From Dactylonectria macrodidyma (Eukaryota > Ascomycota > Sordariomycetes > Hypocreales > Nectriaceae), in NCBI GenBank assembly GCA_020744425.1, contig JAGMUV010000034.1, positions 550,355-614,354 on the forward strand: a DNA stretch of 64,000 nt, written 5' to 3'. The translations under genes and the position numbers were made by a program. Shown here one piece after another: positions 18,950 to 30,005 of the stretch. Under the pieces are notes generated by a model. It was not told the origin of the DNA. It worked only from the letters and a program-made list of their open reading frames with translations, and did no database searches. Position 1 is the stretch's first letter. Every line of letters starts with the position of its first letter.

Positions 18950-20235
18950 ATGTCGTCAACCACCGCCCTAGTGTTGAGGGAGATTAATGGGCCGTTTTCT
19001 CTCGAGAAGCTTACTCTCGATAAAATCAGAGAAGATGAAGCTTTGATCGAGATTCATGCTACCGGAGTCTGCCATACGGATTTGTCCTGCGCAAATGGTA
19101 CACTTCCTGCCTCAACACCTGCTGTGCTTGGCCATGAAGGTTAGTCCTCCCTGATTCTCTCTGGATATCCCGCCATGCTAATAGACCTAGGTGCTGGGGT
19201 TGTCAAAGAGGTCGGTGCAGCCATTAAGGATTTATTACCCGGTGATAAAGTATTGCTTTCCTTTGCCCATTGCGCTTCATGCGATCCATGCCAGTCTGGA
19301 CATCCAGCGTACTGTTATTCTTTTATTCCCATGAACTTTGGCGGAAAACGGAGAGATGGGACTTCTACAATGGAAATCGACCTCGATGGAAAGAAAACAG
19401 CAATGCATAGCAGCTTCTTCGGACAAAGTTCCTTTTCTCGACAGACAATTGCTCATCGATCGAGTATTGTCAAAGTTAGCAATGATACCGACCTGGCCCT
19501 ATTCGCTCCTCTTGGATGCGGGCTTCAAACAGGTGCAGGTGCCATTCTAAATACGTTGAATATTCAGCCGGGTAAGACCGTGGCCATCTTCGGCGTTGGA
19601 TCCGTCGGAATGAGTGCTGTGATGGCGGCTAGGCTACGTGGGGCTAAAGAAATCATTGCTATCGACGTACAGGAGTCTCGTCTTGACCTTGCCAAAAAGC
19701 TCGGTGCTACGAAGACAATTCGAGGCAGCGATCCTGAACTGGTTTCCAAGATCCGAGATATGTTCCCTCCAAATGGTGTTGATTATGCTGTTGACTGCTC
19801 TGGTATACCAGCCGTTGTTGAGAACATGGTCGATTGCCTGGGGACGCTTGGCAAGGCTGCAACTGTGGGTGTTCCGACAGTAAGTCCTGGCTGGCGTTTG
19901 GACAACGCATCTGTTAAGTGAAATTACTAATTTCTTTGTCGTAGCCTGGAAAGAGGGCCGGTATTGATGTGTTTGCTCTGTTGGCGAATGGAAGACAATA
20001 CCTTGGTTGCTGTGAGGGAGATGCGATCCCTGGCAAGGTAGAAAGACATCTCCCGACACATAATAAGTTGGATACTGACAGATATTAGTTGATACCTTAC
20101 CTGATTGAAGAGCATGCAAAGGGCAATTACCCGATCGAAGAAATTGTTCGCTTTTATAACATCACGGAATATGAACAAGCAATCAAAGATACGAAGGAGG
20201 GCCGGACTTTAAAGGCTGTACTGAGATGGACTTAG
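18950..20235 (+). CDS. Zinc-dependent alcohol dehydrogenase, aryl/benzyl-alcohol type
   Basis: Medium-chain dehydrogenase, 372 aa, oxidising an alcohol to an aldehyde with NAD(P). Exons are 18950-19139, 19191-19879, 19945-20037 and 20089-20235 (introns 51, 65 and 51 nt). Catalytic zinc ligands sit in GVCHTDL and GHEG (completed across intron 1). The structural zinc lobe CASCDPCQSGHPAYC has the four Cys in 2-2-7 spacing. The Rossmann motif is AIFGVGSVGMSAVMAA, followed by an acidic residue (IAIDVQESR) favouring NAD. The C-terminus (LIPYLIEEHAKGNYP ... GRTLKAVLRW) is typical of the AreB/benzyl alcohol dehydrogenase group. No lesions seen. Shares an upstream motif with the SDR/MFS pair. Confidence 0.92.
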
Positions 20236-20249
20236 ACCCTCTTTATTAG

Positions 20250-20880
20250 TTGACAGTTGCACAGAGCTGGCCAGTGTCATCAAATCAAATAACAGAAGAG
20301 CCAAAAAATACTCTCCTTTCCGGCACACTGAGGTCAAACGCGGTTCAGATTGCTCTGTGATCTGAACCATGTTCCATGGGCGGGTCCCGCATACTACTAT
20401 CTCCTCCGCCAACTTAGCCGACGCCAGCATCAAATCTATTATGCTTAAGTGCTCCAAGTTCTCTAAAGTCTTTACCCCCCGGGGAAGAAGACTGAGCAAG
20501 CTATGCTCCTCCATAAGACCGACAATCAGCTCTGCCTTACCTTATCTCCGGCCTGTCACGCCATCTCCTCCCTAGAGATAGTCATAATAATTGAAGTTGC
20601 CTACTAGGATCACGTCCGTTCTTCCCCCTGTTACATCGCAGAATGTTATCACTTGGGTATGCAGCATCTCCTCATTTTCCCCTTCACATTTACCGAGATC
20701 ACCAGCATATCCCTGTCAGGGAGTCGCAGCACCGCCCCTATTAAGTCTGCTGACTCCATCAAGATCTGTTCTGCCTCTATATCTCGTCAAATCTATATCA
20801 TGCTACAGATCAGCCACTGCCCATCATACCGCTACATCAATATCATCTTAGTCCAGTTACTATAGCTATTTAATATTGTT
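20250..20880 (-). pseudogene. LINE endonuclease-domain relic
   Basis: On the reverse strand, scattered frames spell a degraded apurinic-type endonuclease of a fungal LINE: LVISVYVEGENEEM, ILVGNFNYYDYL (active enzymes have GDFNxxD/H), a stop, then EEHSLLSLLPRG, SIIDLMLASAKLAEEIVV. TAG/TGA stops and TpA-rich changes suggest RIP. It lies directly downstream of the dehydrogenase stop codon and shares that gene's 3' flank. Confidence 0.65.
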
Positions 20881-22710
20881 GAAGGAAGCCCACAGCCGCC
20901 GTAGGCGGCCGTGGCCTCAGGCAGCCGGGACCTCATACAGGCTCCAATTCCCTCGCCTAGCTAGCTCGGGAAAATCATAACAATACACACATCTTTGATC
21001 TCTTGACAAATATCATCACCACCAAGCCGCCAATGGTTCATGCGTATAGTTCAACAACAGCCAGCACTATATACTACTGAAGGTCCTAGTCATTTATCAT
21101 GCTTAGTTAGATAACATCTCTCTTTCATACCTTAAGTTGGAATATTTACAGCTTCATATATATAGCCGCTTTCTGTCACATTTCGGGGTCATCCTGAGAC
21201 GGATAATAACCTCACTTCCGGCTTTCCTAGACAACGCGACTTTCCTTTCCTTCTCAGACCACATAGCCGGCCCTGTGACCACGATCTCGGTCCCCGGGAC
21301 CCACAGGGCCCCGGCCCCTGTGCAGCGGCGACGGACTGCCGCCTCCGGCAGCAGCCGTCTTCATCATGTATAAAAGACGGGCTCTAGGCCCGTCCCTTAG
21401 CTAGAAATCAAGAGCTTTTATCATCATCATTGTGATCCTATCCATTCAGTGTGATACTTTCATTTCATGCCTGGCAGTTCAAGCTGAACGCTTCGTACGG
21501 CCCTCCGCAGGTAGCACATAACAGCTCTGCTACCTGGCATTACCTGTGCTAATATCCTTACTACGCACACCTTCCGCATACCTGCTCCTTCTTGCACGCG
21601 ACATCTTGAGGTGCCAAATAGGTAGGTATGTAGCTAGCTCGCCATGCAAAGCTGTAGGAGTCTCAAGAGGGTGATCCTGTGGCGATAATTCAGCGAGGGT
21701 GACTGATTCAGAGCCGAGCCTCAAATCGAGTTGACACAATTTCAGATCACTTGCCTCCCACCAGCCCAGGGATTGAAGCACAGAAGTGTCGGACAGGACA
21801 GGGCCACAACCCTCAGCAGCAGGGGGTTTTATTGTCAGCCAAGCAGCCATTGAGCATACAAAGTGAGGGGGGCGGCCGGGACACACCCCTCCACCATGGC
21901 ATGGGACGTCAGGACGCCTCCACCTGTGCAGGGATCTGGCTCCATGTCTCCATGGGGGCCTCCATCCCATCATGGATCATGGTCGCTCGGCCACTGTCAT
22001 AGTGCCATGGGCGCTGCATTGTGTCTGTGTCGCGTCTACCGAGTACGATGGGCATCCCGGTGGGCGGCGAGGAACACGTATGTCCTTGGCTAAAACTCGT
22101 CACATTAGTTGGTTAGGTGTTAGATTATATACCTGGATAATACCCTAAACTTTTTCCAAAGTGGCGCAGCTGGTTGATCGAACATTAGGCGACCATGTCC
22201 AGGGTATGGAGTACAAGCTACTTCCAATCCAACTCGTCGGTACGGAGTCAATGTGTCGCTGTTCCCATCCCCATCGCCGTCGGCAGCTCTCCGCTCCCCA
22301 AAACTGCCGTTCGACCAAGTATCCCGTCTAGCGCTGCCACTGCGGGTGAGTACCCCTGCCGGGCGTAGCCCGAAACGTTGGAATGGGAGGTGTACGGCAC
22401 GTTCTCTCTCCCACGCGATAATTTACTTATTAACCTCGACCTCGCCCATCCCTGAGCTTTGTCTTTCCTCTCCGTCAACCTCTTCCTCCTCTCCCTCCTT
22501 CTTTTTTCCAATTCAGGTCCGTCCTACTTGCTTCGTTACCTGCAATCTCCTGTTCAATTGGACTTGATTCTAGCTTGACCTCCTGATCGGCCTCGACTCG
22601 CCTCGATTCCTACCTTGCGGCGGTTCCCCTCCCCTTCAAATCGGTCGCAACTTGACAATTCGCCTCGTGCGACAATACGCCCCCAGTGGTCCATACATTT
22701 GCCTCGCCAC
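20881..22710. other. Repeat-rich spacer with LTR-like segment and permease promoter
   Basis: 20885-20995 is GC-rich with CCGCCGTAGGCGGCCGTGG. 21090-21430 looks like an LTR end: a GC-rich block, TATAAAAG at 21369, then CTAGAAATCAAGAGCTTTTATC; I could not find a partner or a duplication. 22240-22700 is CT-rich, as in fungal promoters and 5' leaders, and precedes the permease pseudogene start. No intact gene. Confidence 0.4.
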
Positions 22711-23069
22711 AACATGTCCGACGAGGAGAAGACACCCAAGTTCGAGTGCGCCTTCGGCAGCCTTGACCACGCCCCTGATAACGCCGATGGCCTCCATCGC
22801 CTTCTTAACAACAGATAGATCCAGCTGATTGCAGTTAGTGGCTCCATCGGTACAGCACTCTTCGTGAGTATTGGTAGTAGTCTTGCTAAGGGCGGTCCTG
22901 GTAGCTTATTCCTGGCTTATATTATTTACTTGCTTATCCTCGCCCTTATTAATAATAGCATTGCTAAGATAAGTACTTTTATGCCTGTTTCTGATGGTTT
23001 ATTTGTCTTGCTAGCTACTAGGCTAATAATATACTTAGCTTTATTGCTAGCTAGAACTTCTTCTTTTAA

Positions 23070-23481
23070 CAGGCTTTCTATCCATACTCCATACTCCATA
23101 CAGGCCCGTATGGAATATGGAATATGGAATGTACCTCATATGGAAGCTTATTCCATACGTATGGAATACAAAAAATGACGTCATCTCTCAAACTGCCCCT
23201 ATCGTAAAGAATCAAGTTTAGGAGCTCTGCAATTCGGTAATTATACAGTGATTTGCCTGCTGTCGGCTGCAGACAGAACTGAGATTGAAGTATGAACCAG
23301 CATGGACGATGGGTTTGGGATCACTCTGAAACAGACTGCAATAGCGGGGATAATATTTTCCGGAATAATCCATTATTCCATACGTATGGAATACGGACGG
23401 CCCGTATGGAATATGGAGTATGGAGTATGGAATATTCCATACTCCATCACTTATTCCATACGAGTATGGATAGAAAGCCTG
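23070..23481 (+). mobile_element. MITE-A copy 1, 412 bp, hAT-type
   Basis: Ends CAGGCTTTCTATCCATACTC and its reverse complement; exactly 412 bp. Subterminal zones are filled with TCCATAC/GTATGGA palindromes. No coding capacity beyond short shadow frames. Flanks TTCTTTTAA (left) and TTCTTTTAT (right) look like a slightly altered 8-bp duplication. It interrupts the permease pseudogene. It appears identical along its length to copy 3 (51446-51857, opposite orientation). Confidence 0.88.
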
Positions 23482-23698
23482 TTCTTTTATAAAGCTATCT
23501 TAATCCTCTTTAAAATTCTGGCCCTGAAATTGGTGCTTTTTTTCTAGAATAGTGATATTATTAACCCTAGCTTTATAGCTGGCATTTACGCTGCTGTTAT
23601 TATTATCAGGCAGAGGATGGATTGGTGGGGACAGCTTTAGTGACGATGGATGATCTTGATGATTTCTATATAATGAAGGGCTAGGGATCTGTCTTATA

Positions 23699-25083
23699 CA
23701 GTGGGGTTGCAAAAGTTCCGACAATTTCCCGCTTTTCCCCTCACTTGCGATCGCGATCACGGACATCACGCCGGGCCTCAGTAACTTCAAACAGCCACAA
23801 CTCAACCATTATGCCTCGGGTCAGAGCCAAATCTCATCATAGTCCTCATCGAAGGACGAAGATTGTATACAAATATAATTCTGGTATCCCAGCTACTCGA
23901 ATAGCTGCAGACGAGGGCATTTCTAAACATGCAATATTTGGCATCATCCGGCGCTACAAACATCAAAAAAGCGCCCAGAGCAATCCGCGCTCTGGGCGCC
24001 CGACAATTATATCAACCCGTGATAAAAATCACATATTCAGAATCGTCGATCAAGACCCTTTCGTCACATGCACAGAAATCCTTGAATTGACCGGTCTGCG
24101 TTGCCACAAGACGACTTTAACTCGGTGGCTACGAAAACAGGGCATCCAACACCACCTCGCACTTCGACGGCCATTTCTGAGCCCAGCTGTGGCCGAAAAA
24201 AGGCTGGCTTTTGCACAGCAGTACATCAATGAAGATGAAAGCTTTTGGCATACTTGGATTTTCTCTGATGGGGTCTCAATCGCTCGTGGTGACGGCGAAA
24301 GGCAAAAGTGGGTGTTCTGCCGATATGTAAGTTGAACGCCTTATCTTTAGATCACTTTCCTAACCGCACCTAGGGCGAGAGACTTAAGAAAAAGTATATA
24401 CAGGGCCAAAAGAAGCCAACGAGGCATTCTAAGATGTTTTTTGGTGCATTCAGCTTAGATAGAGCTACGCCTTTGGTCCCTTTAGACGGGGACCCCGAAT
24501 CCATCCGCAGCGGCGTTTCTAGCCGGATTATTCTGGAATGCTTGAAGCAGCATCTTCCTGAAGTTATTGATGAAGGAATGACATTTCAGCACGATAACGG
24601 ACCAACTTATAAAGCCCGTTTTGTGCAGGGTTGGCTGCGTAGCTATGCTAGAAGGGAGGGGGTCTTTTTGCCAAGTTGGCCGCCTTATTCACCTGATCTT
24701 AATCCTATTGAAAATCTGTGGGCTATCCTAAAAGAGAGGATTTGCGAACGTTATCCAGAACTTGGAGAGCTTCCAAAGAATTCTCACTCCTTAGAACGTT
24801 TAATTGATGCTGCTATAAAGCTGTGGGCTGAGATTGATGACGAGGTGTTCGAAAACCTGATAAATTCGATGCCTGCACGGATGGAGGCGGTTGTGGAAGC
24901 AAATGGCTGGTACACAAAATATTGATATAATTCACAGTAAACTCCAGCTTCTGGGCTTTAAATTCATCTAGCATATGATTTAATATGATATTATTTGGGT
25001 GGACAATGCGAAGTCAAAGGTTGGGCAGCCATCAGGAAAAGATGGGTGGATCCGGGCGTTGTCGGAACTTTTGCAACGGACTG
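23699..25083 (+). mobile_element. Tc1/mariner-type transposon, 1385 bp, structurally complete
   Basis: Inverted terminal repeats of about 25 bp: left CAGTGGG then GTTGCAAAAGTTCCGACAA; right (reverse) CAGTCC then GTTGCAAAAGTTCCGACAA, one base shorter. TA dinucleotides flank both ends (23697-23698 and 25084-25085), the expected target duplication. It carries one intact transposase gene. It is inserted in the sequence that already split the permease pseudogene, so it is a late arrival. Confidence 0.9.
23811..24925 (+). CDS. Tc1/mariner-superfamily transposase
   Basis: 355 aa from two exons, 23811-24326 and 24374-24925; the 47-nt intron has GTAAGT, CTAAC and TAG. Helix-turn-helix DNA-binding region first (SGIPATRIAADEGISKHAIFG), with GRP (SGRPTIIS) between subdomains. 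The catalytic triad regions are IFSDGVSIA (Asp), FQHDNGPTYKA (Asp) and SPDLNPIENLW (acidic third position). The first box reads SDG where most relatives have SDE, but the metal-binding Asp is kept. No stop or frameshift. Start at MPRVRAKSHH; an upstream in-frame Met at 23745 lies close to the inverted repeat. Confidence 0.92.
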
Positions 25084-25085
25084 TA

Positions 25086-25440
25086 GATGAAGATGAGGGC
25101 GGCCTCCGGCGACCTCGGGGCCCGAGGGGGCCCGAGGTCCGGAGGTCTGAGACCGGAAGGCTCGGACTGCCGGCAGTCTGAGGCTTGATCCAGACCAGAT
25201 TCCTAGCAGCCGGTCTGGAAGCTGTTCCAGACATCTTACAATGATCCCAAGATACGACTTTCCCTATCAGACTGCCTTACAATTATCTTCTATGTATAAG
25301 ACTTTAAGTCTCAGGGGATATTCCATTTTTCTTTATTTTAATATGCTGTTACTATGCAACTTCTCCCTAGCTGCTATCTTACTAGGAATTGCTCCTCCCC
25401 TCCTCCCTATAAAAGACAAGATTGGATACTAAACTCTGTC
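25086..25440. repeat. LTR-like relic right of the Tc1 element
   Basis: GC-rich palindromic start (CTCGGGGCCCGAGGGGGCCCGAG, about 25115-25138), then an AT-rich part with CCTATAAAAGACAAG near 25408. It separates two permease pieces and may be the rest of an LTR in which the Tc1 element sits. No duplication was identified. Confidence 0.4.
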
Positions 25441-25719
25441 TATATATATATAATGCTCTTACTATCTTAGCTATTTGTGGCTACAATGAAGTTAAGTTCT
25501 GGCTCTCTAGTAGTAAGGTTATTCTAATTCTAATTTTATTTTATTTTATCTTTATTATTATAGTTAGTAGTAATTCCCAGAAGGATGCATATAGCTTCTG
25601 CTACTAGTATAACCCTGGATTATTTGCTGAATAGAATAATATGAGCTTGCTTAGTTACTTTGAAGGCTTCCTCGCTACTTTCTAAAGCACTAGCTTCACT
25701 GTTATTAGTGAAGCGGGGC

Positions 25720-25802
25720 TGTCGCATTGCCAGCTACGCTAAAAGGGAATGCGCACTCCGTCAAGACGTAGTGCAAATATTATATATATACTGGATGTGA
25801 CA
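25720..25802 (+). mobile_element. 83-bp miniature element, copy A
   Basis: Starts TGTCGCATTG and ends GATGTGACA, exactly 83 bp, flanked by a perfect 5-bp duplication GGGGC (25715-25719 and 25803-25807). The central part contains GGGAATGCGCACTCCG and GTAGTGCAAATA. A second 83-bp copy in the opposite orientation, with its own perfect duplication, is at 42124-42206. No coding capacity. Could be a minimal solo-LTR-like or MITE family. Confidence 0.85.
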
Positions 25803-25807
25803 GGGGC

Positions 25808-26227
25808 TAATTGGATTGGTCCGTGTGTTCAACACCAAGGAAGGTATATTAAGGGAGGTCTCACAGCTAGATTTATCATGAGAGCCTTCATCGACAGACT
25901 GCAGGAAGGAACGAGACCTCCCAGTCTGTCAGACCGGACAGGTCTTTATTTTCTTTAGCGTCTTAGTTATTCTAGTTATATAGTTATTTTGAAGTTGGCC
26001 TCTGTCTCTTCTTTTAACTTCAGACCGCGAGCCTGATCTGCTATGTCGGGCCTATTTAGACAGCCCCTTAGATCCTAGGTTACTACTAACCTTCTAATGC
26101 CTTGCCAAACGCTGCACCTAGGATCTGTCTGAATTAACTGTCTCATTAGATGCTTCCCTCTGCTTGTAACGGTTGTGCTAGACCGCTGTACCATAGGGCA
26201 AAAGATTGGTCAATGCCTTTCGGTACG
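25808..26227. other. Unassigned AT/GC mixed repeat DNA
   Basis: LTR-like text with no open frame of interest. CAGACTGCAGGAAGG and CCCAGTCTGTCAGACCGGACAGGTC suggest old LTR sequence. No gene, RNA or clear boundary was found. Confidence 0.35.
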
Positions 26228-26340
26228 AAAGGTCTTCTTAAGCTCTGAGATTTTCACCCCCAAAATTTGGCCCCCCCCCCTTGCAAAGTTACCGCATTAG
26301 GTGATTACCCGATTCGGAAGCGCAACTGCACCTCCTGTTG
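26228..26340 (+). repeat. Terminal-type repeat X, left copy
   Basis: TTCTTAAGCTCTGAGATTTT, CACCCCCAAAATTTGGCCCCCC, GATTACCCGATTCGGAAGCG and CAACTGCACCTCCTGTTG occur in order. The same blocks, reverse-complemented, close the window at about 63900-64000. The MULE at 26341 has inserted into this repeat; its other half continues at 29315 (GTCCGGATTAATTC), as it does in the right copy. Confidence 0.75.
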
Positions 26341-29305
26341 GGCGGCCAATACATGGGCGCCCGGGCGCGCCACCACAAACTGTCCGGCGTCCCATTGGCC
26401 CATGCAACACGCGCTGCAAACTTACAAGCACAGTCTGAAGTTACTATGTCCTCATTTGACAACTGTAAAGTATAATCGGCTACGGTTTGACGACAATACA
26501 CTGATCTACCGAGCCAGCAGTCGAATGCAAGGCTTGCTGCTTCTTGCTGTCTCTTTCAACGCTCTTCCAGATGTCTTTCACACCTCTTCTCTTGTTTGCC
26601 AGCGGATTATCTCCCATCTCATGGACGACTTGGGCCTCAATGCGTTCATCCTCCGCCTTGCTCCAATCCAAATACGCCATCATCTCTTCTTTCGTCCATT
26701 CTCTTGATCCTGTTGAGGCCGTGTAGCGCTTGGACATCTGCTTGTAGTCCAGACACCACTCATAGCTCTGCTTGTCGTACCTTTGTGGCAGCCCCATCGC
26801 CCTACGATATTGCTGGTTGGTCTTGATGCTGCCGGTGGGCTGCGCTGCGTACCACGCGCTTCTCGCGGCAACATACCTTCCATATATAGCTTGTGGCGAG
26901 TCGTACCTCGGTGGTGAATGCAAGAGGGGCTCTCGCAAATGGCATGGTTGTTGCACCACAGACTCTCCACCGACGGAGCTTGGCACAGTTCCTGCCCGAC
27001 CGTCTGAAACGATAGGAGAGTGGGGACCTATAGTGGAATCTTGTATAGTAGGCGAAGGCGGGACGAATGGGGTTGGTATAGCAGCGGGAGAGCGAGAGCG
27101 TCGAACAGCTTCCGTAGGGCGTTCTAGTGTAGCTCCGGCCAATGATGGCTCATGGGTCACCGAAACACTTTCAGCAGGGTCAGTAAGAGCTGGAATTGCG
27201 ACTGGTGTTGCGTCCGGCTGCGGGACTGACTTCGAAGCCGGTGCTGTCGGTGTGAGCAACTCCTGGAGCCTCAGAGGACATGCACTCGAGGACTTTATGT
27301 GACCGACTGCGTGACATCTACTGCACGTACGGGGCTCTTTCTTGCCGTACTGGATGATTTCAAATCCAGAGGGTTCTCGTCTGGTGCTCGTTGTGGGCTG
27401 GCTAGTTGTCTGGATACCTTGCCTTGGGACTCTACGTGGTTCCAGTATGGGCCGCGGTCGGTCCACATTCCGTTTCAAGGCCCAATGAGGATGAAAATGC
27501 TTAAGCAAAAGGCCCTGCCTTTCCTCCTCAAGTTTCTTCAACGTGTGGGAACATGGCAGTCCATGCGAGGAAGTGAAAGACTGACTGCAAGGAGCTTTAA
27601 GAGGCGCCAGAAGTAACTTCCGCTGCTCTTGCACTTTGCGCAGTGCCTGGTGTGACACCCAACCCTGCACGGCTTCGAACACCTCTCCCGAGACATCTAG
27701 AGGCGTCCGAGTCTGTTGAGAGGCTCGTATGTGATTCAGCTCTTTTAGTTGGTTGGTGACTGCGTGGCGCATGGCCTGCCAAGAGTCAAAGAGGTCGAAT
27801 GTGGATGTCTTGATATATGATTTGATCAACGAGTGGATTCCTTCGGCCCTAGGAGGCAAACGTTAATTATCTTTCGATATTAATGTAAACCCTGGCTGAC
27901 TACCTTGAAGTGGCCACATTGCCAAAATGCAAGTGCTTATCCACCCATGCTTTAACAATTCTCTCCTTGTGCGGCTCGAGCCAGTATAACTTAATATACC
28001 CAACCGCCCGGGGGTGGCTTTTGGCGTACTGGAGCTCAAACTTGGCCAACCGCTCTTTGAACATCACTTCGGTTGGCGAATCCACAATTGAGTGCCAAAA
28101 TCCGTAGAATTCGTTCCATGCTGCCTCTGCTTGACCGCTCGATTGGCTACTCTTCACTACAAAGTCAGGTTTGCAGTACTGCAGAACTGCCTTGTTGACA
28201 TGCCAGAGGCAAAGCAATGCCTTGGAGGAAGGGAACCAGGTTGCAGCCGCATTTATCGCAGCGAGACATCGGTCAGTCAAGACCACAGAAGGAAGTTCAT
28301 GCTGATAGAGTGATTTGAGATGATGAAGTGCCCACGAATAGTCTTCTTCTGATTCACCTGATAGAAAGGCAAATGCGATGCAGAACGAACGCTGACAAGA
28401 ATCAACTCCAACCATGTCAAGGAGCGGCATGGCGTGCTTGTTCGTCTTATAGGTGCAGTCTAACAACAAGACGTCTGGGTTGCATTGGAGGTAGGCAACG
28501 GAGTCCGGATGGGCGAAAAAGATGGCTGTGAGCCGATGGTCTGAATCCAGTCGAACTCGACACCAGAAACCCTCTTCGTATAATTGGTCAACCAGCGCTT
28601 GGATACTGCTTTGCCCTTCACGTAGATCTCTCCTGGTTGCCGCAATTCGGTTATAGACGTCTTGCTGAGTCGCGAGGCTATCGGAATTGTTATGGAGGTA
28701 GGTTCTGATATCTCGAGGAGCAGTACCAGCGGTCGTCAGATTTGAAATAATGGCAGCATCTCTCTCGTTAAGCTGGCGATGCGCCGGGTGTGCAGACGCA
28801 TCTTCACTCGGTGGGTGATTGTGCTGGGCACACTCCTTGTCTGGTCGATGGCTTAGGACCCATGTACTTCCATCCAGTGACTGTTTGGCCAGTACTGAGA
28901 ACTTGCATCCGGTTCTCCGGCTACAAGTGCGGCGTTTTCGTTCGATAGATGTACTCGGTGGCGGCTTATTCCGATCGCATGCAAACACGACTTTGATTCG
29001 ACCGTTTGAGGTCTTCGTGGATTTTCCCGTCGTGAATGCATAACCTCGAGGTTTCGCCCAAGAATTGATGGCTGTGAGAAGAGATTCGCGTGATTCATAT
29101 ATGCCCTCCGGCGGCAGGGCATCATCAACAAATGTCGTCTGATCCATTGTTTCTCCTGAACCTGAGGTGTTTGTCGCGGTTTAGGTTACAGTTGCAGAGC
29201 GCGTGTTGCGTGTTGCATGGGCCAATGGGACGCCGGACAGTTTGTGGTGGCGCGCCCGGGCGCGCAATTTTATTTGGGCGCCCGGGCGCCCATGTATTGG
29301 CCGCC
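26341..29305 (-). mobile_element. MULE (Hop/Mutator-like) transposon, 2965 bp, complete
   Basis: Long terminal inverted repeats begin GGCGGCCAATACATGGGCGC on both sides and share the CACCACAAACTGTCCGGCG and TTGGCCCATGCAACACGC blocks. The right repeat carries about 30 extra bases of GCGCCCGGGCGC palindrome. A perfect 9-bp duplication, CTCCTGTTG, flanks the element (26332-26340 and 29306-29314), the length typical of MULEs. It contains one intact two-exon transposase gene, so the element may be active. Confidence 0.92.
26480..29147 (-). CDS. Mutator-like (MULE) transposase
   Basis: 870 aa from exons 29147-27904 and 27848-26480; the 55-nt intron is GT...AG and keeps frame (HFGNVATSR|AEGIHSLIKSY). 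N-terminal FAR1/GCM-like zinc region (FACDRNK ... CSRRTGCKFSV ... HNHPPS). The MULE core has VLLLDCTYKTNK (first Asp), SVVLTDRCLAAINA (second Asp) and CLWHVNKAVLQYC leading to the third acidic residue. A C/H-rich SWIM-like segment (CSQSFTSSHGLPCSHTL) follows, then a zinc knuckle (CSRCHAVGHIKSSSAC) and a Pro/Ser-rich linker. The final 130 residues are charged and not assigned. No disabling mutation. Confidence 0.92.
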
Positions 29306-29314
29306 CTCCTGTTG

Positions 29315-30005
29315 GTCCGGATTAATTCAGCCCGAAGGGCGTTTTACTCAGTCAGAAAGAATCGAGCATAAAACCTCTTCTGATTGGCTAACTGGCCTGG
29401 CCTGTACTCAACTCGTGCTGGAATTGGTCGGCTGATGCTGATGCTAATAACGCCACCAAATGAAGGCCTCGCCACAAACCCCTGAGCGTTGAGTATGTAA
29501 CTAGCTAGCCAGCTCTCTGAGAGCTTTCAGTTCTTCTTTTCTTAAATTCAATTAATTTGTTGGTTTCTAAGCACGCTTCTGGCTGAATAAGCTCTGTGCC
29601 CCTTACACCACCTACATGGCGGCTGCTTCCCTTTTCCGTCAAATCTATCAAACCCATCAGGTTACTAACGGTATCTAGGTTCACATATCACCTCCGCAGC
29701 CGACCTACGTCTCTAGATTCCCCGGTTACCCTGCCTCCAGGCAAGCAGTGCGGTTTCCTCCTTCCCTGTTCATTCAGACCTATTCTAACTACCTTGCAGA
29801 CAACCTCCCTATCGAGATCTATCACGGTATTTGACCTCTGGGCTGTCAGACAATTCCCTTGCACAGGGTTTGAAGCGGTTTTGTAAGCCGCTAGCACCAC
29901 CTACGGGTGTGTTTTGCCGCAGCCACGTACGCCCTCGCAAAGCCTCCCTGCCCGAGCGATATCTAGCAGTCTAGGTGGGTAAGAGGTGGATATATATACG
30001 GTCAG
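29315..30005. other. Region upstream of Helitron helicase 1
   Basis: Begins with the continuation of repeat X (GTCCGGATTAATTCAGCCC). No gene. A TATATATA box at about 29990 lies just before the 30006 ATG, so the last part likely serves as the helicase promoter. The Helitron 5' terminus is probably in here but carries no diagnostic repeat. Confidence 0.4.

Larger units (their letters stand above)
22714..25715 (+). pseudogene. Amino-acid permease, broken by nested insertions
   Basis: AAT/YAT-type permease pieces in order. 22714-23069 covers the N-terminus and TM1-2: NNR-stop-IQLIAVSGSIGTALF, GGPGSLFLAYIIY, STFMPVSDG. 23482-23610 continues with FYKAILILFKILALKLVLFF, a stop, INPSFIAGIYAAVIII. About 25440-25690 holds NALTILAICGYNEVKFWLSSSKVILI, QKDAYSF, NPGLFAE, YFEGFLATF. 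The first stop is TAG for an expected CAG, and the body is very AT-rich although the first 130 bases are GC-rich, consistent with RIP of the body. MITE-A (23070-23481), a Tc1 element (23699-25083) and LTR-like DNA separate the pieces. Confidence 0.8.

Noticed and set aside
22158..22190. tRNA-like A-box (GTGGCGCAGCTGGTTGATCG)
   Set aside because: No matching B-box or acceptor stem follows within 80 bp.
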